This document shows positions 30,855-42,589 of a stretch of 64,000 nt of DNA, one piece after another (positions within the stretch are counted from its first letter, which is position 1; each line of letters begins with the position of its first letter). The notes beneath the pieces are model-generated. The model made no database searches. It saw only the letters and a list, made by a program, of their open reading frames with translations, and had not been told where the DNA came from. A program made the position numbers and the translations under genes. The DNA is from Yponomeuta sedellus (Eukaryota > Arthropoda > Insecta > Lepidoptera > Yponomeutidae), in assembly GCA_934045075.1 (NCBI GenBank), contig OW203724.1, positions 18,157,143 to 18,221,142 of the forward strand, written 5' to 3'.

Positions 30855-31125
30855 TGTGTGGTGTCGGCCTAGACTCTAGAGAATAGCACCAACCCAAATT
30901 CTTCCTGCGGGTGTCGTAAACGGCGACTAAGGAACACAAACTGGGGGGTGGGCAGCAGCGCCCCTTGCAGTACAATTCCACCAAACTGCGATCCCCAACC
31001 CGCATGCCCAGCGTGGGGATTATGGGCATTACCCCCCAATGATGGCACAACCTTGCGCTATGGCGCTCGTTAGGGTAGAGCTATGTCCAGCAGTGGACTA
31101 ATATAGCCTGAAGAAAAAGAAGAAG
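30855..31125 (+). repeat. Non-autonomous RTE-tailed element, family F
   Basis: 'tgtgtggtgtcggcctagac' at the head, the GC block at 30940-30957, and the tail 'ctatgtccagcagtggacta' then 'aaaagaagaagaagaa'. One of the most complete copies, about 270 bp. Confidence 0.8.
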
Positions 31126-31424
31126 AAGAACCACAGAGTGGCGGCCGAGAACCTGACGACGGTCAGTGGGCAGACCAGTAGCCCGATGGTTCGACGGCAT
31201 AGTTGAGTCGGCGGAAGATCCGTGCATGGATGCGGATATCACGGGACCGTGAGAGATGGCATCTGGGGAAAAGGCCAAATATTGAAGATATTGAAATATT
31301 GAAAAATATTGTTAAATAAATTCGTGTTCCTCTCCGTCTATCAGAACAATGAACCATGGACCGCGGCTAGCACGTACCGCTCAGGGTGACTACAAATAAT
31401 TTGTAGTCGTAATAGATAAGATAA

Positions 31425-31540
31425 CAATATTCTTTATTGTACACCTGAGCACACATTATAAAACATGTAAAGATACAAAGTACAATTGGCGGCCTTATTG
31501 CTGAAAGCAATTTCTTCCAGACAAACCTTATGACGGAAAG
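31425..31540 (-). repeat. CR1-like LINE 3' end
   Basis: 'aatattctttattgtacacc' at the left and 'ggcggccttattgctgaaag' 'caatttcttccagacaaacc' at the right. Confidence 0.5.
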
Positions 31541-32189
31541 TTGCTGAAGGAAATAAGAGACTGGTAGTCGGTGCAAATATTAATACAATACTTATATAAA
31601 TAACAAACATAAACAGTTACACTCGAGACTCGAGTTAGTGTCAAGATATTTTAGACAAGTGCCATTTAAAAAAAAACTAATAAGCGTATTATATAGCCAT
31701 TGTTAAGGAAAGTTAATTATGCTATGGCTATCAAACCACTCAAATTTATGGTGTATGCATCAGCTTCAGAATTAGGTTACGCATTTTCTGTCACTACAGA
31801 CATTTCGGAAATTAGGCACGAGCTTGCGCAACTAGGCGACACTCAAGTGAACCCCGCAACTTTCGCATGGCTCTATACGGTACAATCTGATATAAGTACA
31901 TGGTTAATGTTAAAATGTGCTATACACATACATTATAATGTGTTCTACACACACATATTTTTTTTTAATAATATTTTATTGATAAGACATAGTTAATATT
32001 TACATTTCATAAGGCATAATTAAACCTTTCAAGGTTTTAGAATGTGTTCTGATTTATGTGTTACAAAAAACATAAATTAGAAATTTTGTAGAATTTATTA
32101 AATGTTCTATTGTTTTAATTTTATATAGTTTTACCGCTTTTGTGCTATGTAGTGGTGTTGTCGGTACTTTCACAACATATTTACTTATA

Positions 32190-32335
32190 TCATCATCATC
32201 AACCCGGTAAACCCCACTGCTGGGTATAGGCCTCTTCATTTCCACGCCAACCAGCACGGTCTCGCGCTAGTCTCATCCACTGTTTGCCGGCCACTTTACT
32301 TAGGTCATCTGCCCATCTGGCTGCTGGTCTGCCCA
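32190..32335 (-). repeat. RTE-type LINE 3' end with CATCAT tail
   Basis: 'atcatcatcatcaacccggt' then 'ccccactgctgggtataggc' 'ctcttcatttccacgccaac': the reversed 3' end of an RTE-like LINE with its trinucleotide tail. It is followed by a C-run at 32344-32355. Confidence 0.5.
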
Positions 32336-32486
32336 CCGACCGTCCCCCCCCCCCCTTTACTTATATAATATATGTTAACTGAAATGGCCAGTTTTCTATG
32401 AAGGACAATGGTCAACCCAATACTGCGACAGTGGTAGAACGCGTAAAGCAGATGAAATTATTAATCTGAGCGAAAACTCTTCATTC

Positions 32487-32750
32487 TTCTTCGTCAGGCT
32501 ATATTAGTCCACTGCAGGACATAGCTCTACCCTAATGAGCGCCATATCGCAAGGTTGTGCCATCATTGGGGGGTAATGCCCATAATCCCCACGCTGGGCA
32601 TGCGGGTTGGGGATCGCAGTTTGGTGGAATTGTACTGCAGGCGGCGCTGCTGCCCACCCCCCGGTTTGTGTCCCTTGGTCGCCTTTTACGACACCCGCGG
32701 GAAGAATTTGGGTTGGTGCTATTCTCTAGGCCGACACCACACAGCAACAT
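32487..32750 (-). repeat. Non-autonomous RTE-tailed element, family F
   Basis: 'cttcttcgtcaggctatatt' 'agtccactgcaggacatagc' at the left is the reversed tail. The body runs to 'ctctaggccgacaccacac' at the right. Confidence 0.8.
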
Positions 32751-33164
32751 TAAACTCTTCATTAACAATCTGCATTTGCCGTGTTTAAAGAGTCACATCT
32801 TTGAGCGGTAACCATGTGTATTTATTTTATTACACAACAGATGAGTAGCTCTCCAAGTTATAATATCATAGTGCAGGGATATCATCGAGTTACACATCCT
32901 TTAACATGTAATGACAGGCGTGGTAACATATTTATTTATAAGATATACACGCACCAGCTTAGAGCTGCTAGTTTACTATCAATAATAATAAATATCAGCA
33001 ATATTCAACTTATATTCATATTTTTCTAAACATCAATATCTCCGTCCCAGACTGGAAGCAGTCTCAGATAATCCTCAAAGCCGTAAACGGGTCACAGAAT
33101 TTTCAACTTATAACCCCATCAGCAGTGAAGTTATAGGAGCAGTACCACTCGAATGATCTAGATT

Positions 33165-33262
33165 TTGAAATGGACACCTAGTTTGAATTGTAACGTTCAT
33201 TAAGCCGCAGTTTCTGTGCTACTTTGAATAAAACCTTTTTATTTCATTTCATTTCATTTCGA
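33165..33262 (+). repeat. LINE-like tail ('gccgcagtttctgtgctact')
   Basis: 'acacctagtttgaattgtaa' to 'tactttgaataaaacctttt' and a 'tttcatttcatttcatttc' run. The same tail is at 63180-63268. A family D SINE starts immediately after it. Confidence 0.5.
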
Positions 33263-33420
33263 TAACCGTAAAGGAAAACATCGTGAGGAAACCTGAGTGT
33301 CCGAGGTGTTCAAATACCTCAGCGCTGAAATCGCCAATCCGCGGTGGGCACGCGTGGTAATTAGGCCCATACTCTTGTCGCTGAGAGAAGGCCTGTGCCC
33401 TGCAGTGGAACCTCGGGAGT
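33262..33420 (+). repeat. Family D SINE, 5' truncated
   Basis: 'aaccgtaaaggaaaacatcg' 'tgaggaaacctgagtgtccg' to 'ggcctgtgccctgcagtgga'. The tRNA head is missing. Confidence 0.65.
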
Positions 33421-33971
33421 TAAATTTTAACTCCTGAGCGAAGCGAGGGAGTTATGTAGAGTCCTGAGTGAAGCCAGGGGTTCATACCGCCCGAGACTAA
33501 GACATGTTGTATTCCAGAGGTGAATACTCTACTTTTCACACCATCTGGGAGACAATAAAAAGACAGGGCTGCATAAGTTGAAAAATATTTATTAATATAA
33601 AGTCCACACTCTTTTACGGCTTAGCAACTTAAATTGAATATTACTTTTAAATTCGTATTTGCAATTCGCGCCTTTTTTTCTTTTTTTTATTGGTGTTTCG
33701 CGCGGTCACACGACACAGTAGTTCAGAAAAAAAAGAAAAAAGGGGTGAGTTTCGAACAACAATTCGAATTTCGAATTGCAATGCGGGGCTTCTTCATAGT
33801 TTTCATGCGAATTTTGACATTCTAAATTCAAATCACTTTATTCCCTAGGGAAATTCTTCATTATTATTGCCCTCGAGAGACAAGGCTATGCTTTACGATG
33901 ATATTTGACGGTACGTAATAAGGCATTGTCGAGCAGGAGGTGTGAAAAATAAATCAATGTCTCCGTTCCAG

Positions 33972-34111
33972 AGCGGAAGCAGTCTCCATGCTCTGCGACT
34001 TAGCAGCACGCAGACTGACCCCCGATGCAGTAGACGGGACACGGTCCCCGTGCCTGTCTCCGAGAAAGTTCCGGAAACTCACCAAAGAGAACCACTACGA
34101 GCAGCCTAACG
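33972..34111 (+). CDS. PDZ scaffold gene, exon 6 in window (linker)
   Basis: The acceptor is ...gtctccgttccag and the donor is GTAACG. It is entered in phase 2 (one base completes Arg) and left in phase 1. Residues 277-322: 'AEAVSMLCDLAARRLTPDAV' 'DGTRSPCLSPRKFRKLTKEN' 'HYEQPNG'. 'SPCLSPRKFRKLTKEN' looks like a basic, phosphorylatable linker. No domain is recognised. The frame is fixed by phase on both sides. In other frames a stop occurs before the donor. Confidence 0.82.
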
Positions 34112-35299
34112 GTAACGTGCAGCTTAAATGCATTTTTTTTTCTATACGCTCCATCAGTTGTAACACTTTGATGTGGTGAATGAACATTGTATACGAACGT
34201 ACGGCATACTATCACCTAGAGTGGCGGTGCATCAGTTTTCAAACTTTTTCGCTTGCAGCTTGCACGGGGCGATCTCAGCTAGTCCCGCACCCTGGGCTTT
34301 GTAATTTTTTTGTCGATCTCCAATAACCATTTGTTTTATGAGTGAACACTGTTCTGGTGCATATGCTCGTTGCAGGGAAGAACAAACCTTTCGGTGATCC
34401 ACCGCATTCCTGGTTGATAGTACATGCTTGCAACTACTAATGAATGTTAATGAAGTGAAAGAGTATTTCTTAATGATTCGCGATACTCATAGTTATAGAT
34501 TAAACGCGATTTGACCCGTTTAATATATAACTATGAATTGAAAGAGATTTGTCAGTAAGTGGCAAACTTTGGTTTTTACTTCTCCCTCTGGGATACAGGT
34601 GTGACGTTATGTAATGTATTGGAACGTAAAAAAAATCCAAGTTATTTTATTGTTATTTTCAACTGAACGTAGGGAACAGTGGTTTTTTTCTAGGTCAGGT
34701 CAAGTTCTTAGTATTTTTCTAGTTTAAAAGTTCCAAACTATAGTCCTTGGAAGTGGTTAAATCAATCAAGAAGGAACCATTTTCATGTTATCCAATCTTC
34801 ACGTCACACCATGCATAAAGAAAAATCCTTCAGCTGTTGATTTACCTAGCAACTGAATTAAGAAAAGACTCTAGATATAACACGGAAATTAATCCACCAT
34901 ACAAGCGAGGTAGAGAGTTTTCCTCAGTAAAAGCTTCATTAATTATGCAAATAAGGCCAAAGTGGTTCCTTACTCGTACGTACGAGTAAGAATGAAATTA
35001 ATCCTGTATTTTGGTTAGCAGCTTAGAACGTTCGGATCCATTAGTATAATGAAGTGTTGGATCTTTCCTCTTCCTTTTAAGATGGACTAATGTATTTATA
35101 CCTATACTCACTTTTAGCTTCAGCCCCTCACGGCACTAATGATACACAATGCTTTAATGGTATTAATTCCAGGGAGGTGTTTGTTATAGATGGCTACTCA
35201 TGATTCTGGATAAATATCGTCCTGATGAAAGCTTAAGAGCTTTGTAAATCTGTCTTCCAATAATGTAATAATTACTATTTATTGTGTTAACTATTTAAA

Positions 35300-35435
35300 C
35301 CCACTTGCGTCAGCCCGGGCTAGCTCCTTTAACTCGAGTTAACCGGTTGGTTAAATCGATCATTTCGCATGTAAAATTATCAAATAAACCGGTTAACTCG
35401 AGTTAAAGGAGCTAACCCGGGCTGACGCAAGTGGG
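35300..35435. repeat. CCCACTTGC hairpin MITE
   Basis: 'cccacttgcgtcagcccggg' at 35300 onward and its reverse complement ending at 35435 form 49-bp arms with one mismatch, around about 38 nt. The inner arm reads 'taactcgagttaaccggtt'. I recognise this as a frequent lepidopteran hairpin MITE. The near-identity of the arms points to a recent insertion. Confidence 0.8.
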
Positions 35436-35737
35436 CCTAAATCAAATTTGGATTCGAAATTTTCCGAAATTCTAAAATTAACCAACTCAGACCTCCTCGG
35501 TAGTTTCAAGCTCAAAGAAAGTTTAAAAATAACAATCTATTTCTATTGCTATTTTCAAGGTCCTGAACTGAAGAAGTTATAATAGTTCTTTTTTAACCGG
35601 AAGAACCGTTAGGTCCTAAATCGTTCAGAATCAAGTGCAACATTGAACCTCTACCAAAAACCACAAGTTCAAACACATACCCACACCTTAACACACCAAC
35701 ACGCAACGCACTAAGCAAATGCAGGTGTTCCGCGCAG

Positions 35738-35902
35738 ATACAAGTACCAGGGTCACGGTAGAGTCCAATCAAGTCGCTGGCGCAGAGATGCGGCAAACAG
35801 CGCGCGCGCAGTCCCTCACGGCTAGCCCCGTGACGCGGGCGCAGTCACAAACTGCCAGCCCCACGGGATACGCTAGTAGAAAGTCAAAGTTAAGCCTGAC
35901 AG
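35738..35902 (+). CDS. PDZ scaffold gene, exon 7 in window (linker)
   Basis: The acceptor is ...ttccgcgcag and the donor is GTGAGC. It is entered and left in phase 1 (AT completes Asp, G opens Val). Residues 324-377: 'TSTRVTVESNQVAGAEMRQT' 'ARAQSLTASPVTRAQSQTAS' 'PTGYASRKSKLSLTG'. It contains an imperfect internal repeat, 'RAQSLTASPVT' / 'RAQSQTASPTG', about 13 residues apart. The acceptor tract is weak, and an alternative AG at 35723 would break the phase, so 35738 is preferred. Confidence 0.75.
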
Positions 35903-36773
35903 GTGAGCTGTCGGCTCATAACACGCTGTTCTTCTAGGCTTTGCGTTGGTGTCATGACGCGTAGACTGATTTCTAATACCGGCCCGCGGCTGTTACTTAC
36001 CTGGTCTCTTATAACACCTGTGGAGAAAGCTTAAAGTTGAAACCATAAACTTGGGGCATATAATACAATATAAAGCTGAATGCGATTTTTTTGGCATATT
36101 TTGCATGAGACTGGCAGCGAAATTTGTCAAAGCTCTATGCGTTTGGCACTGTTTTTGGCTTCGCCTTTCTATGTTGAATATGGCAAATATCAGTCTGTGG
36201 TAGACAATCCGCCGCTAACAAACGCAATTGACTTTGATCTTCTTGAATCCGATTTTCAGTACTACGCCGTGAAAATATGTAGAGTCACTTCCGGGACCAT
36301 CGCAGGGTGAAATATAGGGAACACGAACCATGCGATGGTCCAAAGACACCCACGCAAAGCGCGTAGCTTCAAAGAAGAACAGAGCCTCTACTCCATCGCT
36401 GTACTTCACCATTTTGCTCACACTGCACCCGTTGGTAGCGCCCTGACTTGCTATCGGCTAACCATAGTAGTAAGACTATGTGTGATATGCTGTTTTGCGT
36501 CTTTGAAATAGTCCCACACTCTCACACACTGCCGCTAAATAGTTTAACACTAGGCGAACATGATACCGTGATTACAATCAGCTCAATTTAGGACTGAGTC
36601 AAAGAGGAATTGTGACGTCTTTCTTACACTTGCTTGCTAGTTGTAACTGCGGTATTATACAAGTAGCTACTTCATCTACACCACACACTTTGCCTTTCCT
36701 CCGTATTGTTTCATTCTTGGTTTGATGAGGCACTCGCTGACCACCCTCCTGTAATATTTTTTTAATTTTCCAG

Positions 36774-37034
36774 TACCCCCACGCGGCTACGAGTTAAATA
36801 ACCTGGACAACGAAGCCTTGGACGCCCCCAATCTTTACCAGGAGGATGTATCGCAGCGTTTCACGGAGCCCGTTTTCCATGTGGATTCCAACGAGCCTGT
36901 GTCGATGCCCGTGGACTTGCCAAGGGAGGAAGCGAGGTTCAAACACGCGACTCCTGTCTACCAGAGCGCTGTGCTACGAACTACCACATCGAGCGACGGA
37001 GGTGGGAGTAACAGTGAGGGGCAGAAGGATGATG
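36774..37034 (+). CDS. PDZ scaffold gene, exon 8 in window (acidic linker)
   Basis: The acceptor is ...tttttttaattttccag and the donor is GTGAGT. It is entered and left in phase 1. Residues 379-464: 'PPRGYELNNLDNEALDAPNL' 'YQEDVSQRFTEPVFHVDSNE' then '...TTTSSDGGGSNSEGQKDDG'. Largest exon of the set and acidic, with Tyr in 'GYELNN' and 'NLYQED' contexts. No domain is recognised. A second frame is open across most of it, but only this one keeps phase with both neighbours. Confidence 0.85.
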
Positions 37035-37547
37035 GTGAGTTGTCGAGTTACCTGAAGCTAGTAAATTAGTTGCGGTCCGTTGAGTCTTGGAGCAAACACG
37101 AGGGTAATCTTTTTCTGTCTCCCGTGACCATTATTTTGTTGCAATATTTAAGAACAATAAACTTTTCTCAAACATGCTCGGAAATGTTTGTGTTATTACC
37201 ATGAAATAAAGCCACAAAGTTTCTCTTTTATGGCTCCCGCCTCACTTTTCTGGCCTAAGCCAGTAAAGTAAGTATGAAAATCCATTACCGTCCGCTGCCC
37301 TAACTTTTTAAATTTACTTACTAAAATTAAACTGACCAAGGAAAAATTACATACAGCCAACCACCTACTAAGTTCTGTAGGCATACTTGCAAGATTAAAA
37401 AAAAACAATCTATGGTATTGGTTTTTGTGCGGTTAAACATGGTGCTCAAATATGTGAGTGTATTTAAAAAATAAAAAAGGCGGCAAACTAAACAACTTTT
37501 TTATGCTTGTTTTTTTCTGATAATCATTTCATCAAAATATTGAAAAT

Positions 37548-37686
37548 GAGTTCTAGTGACGAGAGTGATGCGGAAATTATGGACTGTACTCCGCCTAATT
37601 TGAGAAATGAAGCAAAATTAGCTATGGAGAATCTGTTACCGGCTAAAAGTAAAGAAAAATACATTTTTACGTTATTTTTTTCCTAA
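37548..37686 (+). pseudogene. N-terminal scrap of a Crypton-like (tyrosine recombinase) transposon
   Basis: ATG at 37548 opens 'MSSSDESDAEIMDCTPPNLR' 'NEAKLAMENLLPAKSKEKY', then runs into T-rich DNA and a stop. The LLP.KSKE.Y ending is what I recall from the start of the core-binding region in insect Crypton-type tyrosine recombinases (LLPEKS...Y...Y..F..W). No catalytic part follows within the next kilobase. It could instead be the first exon of an intact relative ending at a GTAAAG. I judge it a dead fragment. Confidence 0.4.
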
Positions 37687-38075
37687 TAAACTATTGTTTC
37701 CTAATTACCTAGTAATTATTTTAATATTAATATTTCCTCGCATTGTTTGAGAAAAGCATTATACAAGCCTCGTCTACGACTCGGCCGTCTATCCCAAACT
37801 CGTCCAGCAATCCCTTACTTCTCGGCCTCTGCAGTAATGTACTATTAAATCTATTGACCACCTTAGAACGTTTGCTAGACTGCACAAAAATAACAAAGTT
37901 CTCGACTGTTGTTGAAAGTCCCGGTTTCAGATATAAGGTTTCTCTTATAAAAACTATTTCACAAACGTACTTCTTAATTCAGAAGCTGGGTCAGTTCGTT
38001 AATAAATATTGTCAGGGAACCAGGTCTAAGGTAAGACACATGCCTCGCGGTACGTGTCGTGATGGGTACGTGTAG

Positions 38076-39089
<1,014 letters not shown>

Positions 39090-39370
39090 GAATCATGCCG
39101 AGCTGCACAGATAAATTACTAGACTAAGTAATTTAAAACGAATTTACTCCGGAAAATAGGTAATTTTCCGAAAGCACATCAAAGCGACTCTAAAGAAATA
39201 GTAAACATAAAATACCCACGAACTGACTAAGCAATGATGATACCTTAGGTTTCCTTTTTTAGTATTATTTGTAAATGATCTGCTCTACTAGAGAAATTGT
39301 TTTGCGGACCAATCTCTTATTTTAAATAACATTGTACGTAGTCTTTCAAAAAACAGAATGTAAATTAACA

Positions 39371-39550
39371 TAACATAACATTTTTACATACATTGCTTCT
39401 GGCCCTACACTAGGATACCCTGTGTCGTGGGAACCAGAAACAACGACATCACAAAGACCTGGGGTTTTTTTTTGTCCCCAGCCGGGGTTCGAACCCGGCA
39501 CCTCTTGCATGGTAGTGAGATGCGCTACCGCTGCGCCACAGAGGTTGTCA
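39371..39550 (-). repeat. tRNA-headed SINE, family C
   Basis: 'acatacattgcttctggccc' at the left (tail) and 'gccggggttcgaacccggca' 'cctcttgcatggtag' at the right (head). Compared with 23060 it lacks about 14 bp ('tgtaaacatccaag'). Confidence 0.75.
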
Positions 39551-39599
39551 ATTCTTTACGTTGAAATATTTTTTTGAGTATTTTTAAATTCTTATTCCA

Positions 39600-39905
39600 A
39601 ACTTGCCATTCGTATGCCAAAGAAGGTGACTGACATAGTCTATTGGATTAGCCAGTTGAAGTGGCAGTGGGCTGGTTATATATACCGAAAAACCGATGGT
39701 CGATGAGGTGCAACGATTCTCGAATTGAGACCACGAACTGCCAAAACGGAGCATAGGACGCCCGCCGGCTCGTTGGACGGACGATCTGAGGCAGATTTCG
39801 TACAGTTGCTGTATGAGGACCGCGGAGGACAGAAGGAAATGACGTGCCTTGGGGGGGCCTATGTCCAGCAGTGGACAAGTTCAAGCGGATTGATTGATAC
39901 TCATT
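39600..39905 (+). pseudogene. RTE LINE reverse transcriptase, C-terminal fragment
   Basis: The plus strand reads, with frameshifts, 'KVTDIVYWISQLKWQWAGY', then 'RPRTAKTEHRTPAGS' and, near 39845, 'AYVQQWTSS'. This is the conserved end of lepidopteran RTE reverse transcriptases: the K.KWQWAGH.AR region, GRP..RW, and EAYVQQWT. At least two frame changes and a missing W.DDL segment show it is dead. Its right end reaches to within 15 bp of the next PDZ exon acceptor. Confidence 0.7.
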
Positions 39906-39918
39906 TTATTGCTTTCAG

Positions 39919-40088
39919 GTAAAAGTCTCAAGAAATGGAAAGGAGTCACACTCTCTCCAGACAACGAGAGAAAGTCAATAGTTCCGCCTCCCTCGGTTCC
40001 CGCTCCTATCAAGGAAGTCGACAATACTGCTCAAAAAGAAAACATTAAGCCAGAACAACCGAAGATGGAAACTAACAGCGAACCAACG
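39919..40088 (+). CDS. PDZ scaffold gene, exon 9 in window (Lys/Pro linker)
   Basis: The acceptor is ...tttattgctttcag and the donor is GTAAGG. It is entered in phase 1 (GT completes Gly) and left in phase 0. Residues 466-521: 'KSLKKWKGVTLSPDNERKSI' 'VPPPSVPAPIKEVDNTAQKE' 'NIKPEQPKMETNSEPT'. A basic start is followed by a proline-rich, disordered-looking stretch. No domain is recognised. Confidence 0.85.
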
Positions 40089-40494
40089 GTAAGGCCTCTA
40101 AACCTTCTTGTAATGACAGATAGTTTGTGCCTTAACTGCTAAGCTAGGTCGGTGAATGGCAGTATTTCCGCCTCATTATTTAAAGAGTCGATCACTGATT
40201 AATATAGGTGAAACTGATTGAGAGAGACATATTAAGAGAGGGGACGCCCAATCGCCCAGACGCACAATCTAATCAGATAATAATCTTATAGCAACTGCTG
40301 ATATAATAGATTCGCTGAGAGAGGTCTTACACAAGGAATATGGATCATTATTCAATGGATCGATCAAGCTCATTGTCATAGTATTAAAGAGTAGGACTCT
40401 TGTCAGTCCAGCATTACCTTATGTACTCTGATCACGCATGCTACTTCTTTCGCAGTATAGCTCGTCACAACATCCACCTTCTCTTCAATTTGGG

Positions 40495-40612
40495 CAAAAT
40501 ATGATAAGAATATTTTTTATTCTATACCGGAAAAATAGTTACAGAAACGGCAGATACAAAAGATTAAATACAATAGGCGGCCTTATTGCTAAAAGCAATT
40601 GCTTGCAATTTA
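40495..40612 (-). repeat. CR1-like LINE 3' end
   Basis: 'gaatattttttattctatac' at the left and 'ggcggccttattgctaaaag' 'caattgcttgc' at the right. Confidence 0.45.
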
Positions 40613-40821
40613 AAATCAATTTTCAATAAATAGCCTCTTCTTTTGGCCTCAGTCTGGGTGTTTTTCCGTGACCTTGTGTAGTTACTGTCCTCATCACATC
40701 ACAATCATCAGACTCATATAATACCCTATCACATGGTACCCTAGCTTAGGAACAAGAAAAGTTATGTGGAAGTGACTGTAAGAATAAAATACACAAGACC
40801 AATGTTAAGGACGTTCAAGTT

Positions 40822-40975
40822 AAGGATGCAACCACAGAACATAAAAAAAGAGTAGAAGTCGTAAGTGGGCGGTGCCCGCGTGCCTTGCATTATAGCAATG
40901 TATTGCCTATACGTAGTCTCTGACAGTTCTTCTTGCCTCAGCTGTCGTTTGTTTTTTATGTTCTGTGGATGCGAC
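40822..40975. repeat. MITE with CCACAGAACATAAAAAA ends
   Basis: 'ccacagaacataaaaaaaga' at about 40832 and, reversed at the right, 'ccacagaacataaaaaacaa' (ending near 40972). GC-rich middle ('gtgggcggtgcccgcgtgcc'). It lies 50 bp upstream of the PDZ-c exon, so it overlaps the region that should hold the branch point of that intron. Confidence 0.6.
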
Positions 40976-41022
40976 TCTCCGTCTCCCTAAACATCTCTGA
41001 ATATCTCTTCGCACTGTTCCAG

Positions 41023-41178
41023 ATCGTGACAGTGGAATTGAACCGCGGCTGGAACAGTCGGCTCGGCTTCAGCGTCCAGAGCCACCCGGACTCCGGCCAG
41101 AGCTACATCTCAGCTGTTTACAGCGACAGCGTGGCGGCGCGCGACGGGCGTCTGCACCGTGGTGACGTCATACTACAG
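41023..41178 (+). CDS. PDZ scaffold gene, exon 10 in window (PDZ-c, first part)
   Basis: The acceptor is ...cttcgcactgttccag and the donor is GTACCG. Both borders are phase 0 (52 codons, residues 522-573). It reads 'IVTVELNRGWNSRLGFSVQS', then 'YISAVYSDSVAARDGRLHRG' 'DVILQ'. The loop is RLGF and the DGRL..GD.ILQ segment is typical. Like PDZ-b it stops immediately before 'VN'. Confidence 0.92.
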
Positions 41179-41304
41179 GTACCGAGAACACAAGCCTCAA
41201 AAGTAGTTTACCTAAAAGAAATAAGTAACTTCCACACAAGGCGAGACAGTGACTAGATTGGAGTGACGTTGTATATACATACATACATAAATACATTTTT
41301 TTTT

Positions 41305-42086
41305 AATCATGGACATATTACACACATCTCGTTAGCCCTATACTAAGTACAACTAAATGACTTGTGTTATAGGTGCTAATTCGACGGTAGATTAAATACA
41401 ATAAATACGTATGTGACGGTGCAAACCTCTTCACACCTAATAAATAATCACTGTAAATATCACCCACACCCTCTAAATTTGTTCCATCATCCATATTTTA
41501 TTATTTTTTATTTTAATATTTAGGTATAAATTTAATTACCATCCCACATCCCCGACCTTCATCGACCTTACTCTTGACTTAAAATTTTAATTTTTTTTTA
41601 ACTTGACAATATTTTTTATAAAAATTTTTTTTTAAATTATATTTTTTTCGAATATTTAAAAAAAATATTTTTTTTTTCCGGTTGCCCCCGGGTAGTGTGA
41701 CGGTGCAAACCTCTTCAGACCATTTTTATTTCTTTTTTTTTATCTAGCATTTTCAAATATTTAAATTACATCACACATTCTTAGATTTCTCTCATTTTTC
41801 ATCACTACTACTATACCCTTCGAACAGACCTGACTTTTTTACCTGCTTCTCCATCTATCCGGTTTTATCCAGTTTTCTGTTTTACTAATCTAAAAATAAA
41901 ACCACACCTGAAGTCTTTCAAGAGTTTATTATTATTTGTAAAGATATACAACGTTACACATAGATAACATCCAAGACCGGAGACAAACTAGAAAAGTTCG
42001 TTTCCTAGTTTGACCCGGCCGGGAATCGAACCCGAGACCTTCGGTTTTACAGTCAGCGTGCCAAACCGCTGCGCCACCGAGGCGGT
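41305..42086 (-). repeat. tRNA-headed SINE, family E, split by a 550-bp insert
   Basis: The tail lies at 41315-41410 ('acatctcgttagccctatac'). The head and body lie at 41958-42086 ('gcggtttggcacgctgactg' reversed, B-box 'gggttcgattccc'). The uninterrupted relative at 57105-57340 shows the two parts belong together and that 41411-41957 was inserted later. Confidence 0.75.
41411..41957. repeat. Insert with two 'gtgacggtgcaaacctcttc' copies
   Basis: The motif is at 41413-41433 and again at 41697-41717, each followed by T-rich DNA. The second half (41697-41890) matches 21311-21740 (minus its SINE). The first half resembles it only at the motif. It is probably a pair of related AT-rich elements, class unknown. 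Confidence 0.5.
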
Positions 42087-42143
42087 CTCATACACACATT
42101 ATCACACGCTCTACCTACATACACACATTACAAACATTTGTTT

Positions 42144-42346
42144 GACGGCCTCTGTGGCGCAGCGGTAGCGCATCTGCCTACCATGCAAGAGGTCCCGGGT
42201 TCGAACCCCGGCTAGGGACAAAACACAAACTCTAGGTCTTGGATGTTTACATGTTTGTGATGTTTCTGGTTCCCAAGACACAAGGTACCCTAGTGTGGGG
42301 CCAGAAGCAATGTATGTGCCTGTATGTAAATGTTATGTTCATGTCG
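42144..42346 (+). repeat. tRNA-headed SINE, family C, full length
   Basis: 'gcctctgtggcgcagcggta' opens the tRNA-like head, B-box 'gggttcgaacccc' follows, and the element ends 'cagaagcaatgtatgtgcct' 'gtatgtaaatgttatg'. Best copy of family C in the window. Confidence 0.85.
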
Positions 42347-42589
42347 GCCTGATGCTTGGTGCCGTCATACCTAGCAGGCAAGAAAGTAATATCTGAGCAC
42401 AGGTCTTAACTTATCATTAGGTAGGTAAGATTCAAGTAAAGTGCACGACCTTTTACACGTAAAAGACATTAAAAAAATCCATTGTATACCTAAAATCTGG
42501 GTGGTTTGATAGCCGAGGTTATGTAATTAGTAATTAAAAATGCCATCTATTTAGATGATAACTTTCGTACATACATGTAGTTCAGACGT

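Noticed and set aside
32532..32811. Overlapping open frames with 'SSRGCRKRR' or 'MCHHWGVMPIIPT'
   Set aside because: Both strands of family F elements are open in places because of GC-rich repeat composition. No codon pattern.
42147..42219. Apparent tRNA-Ala/Gly gene
   Set aside because: It is the head of a family C SINE with several other copies in the window and lacks a proper acceptor stem.
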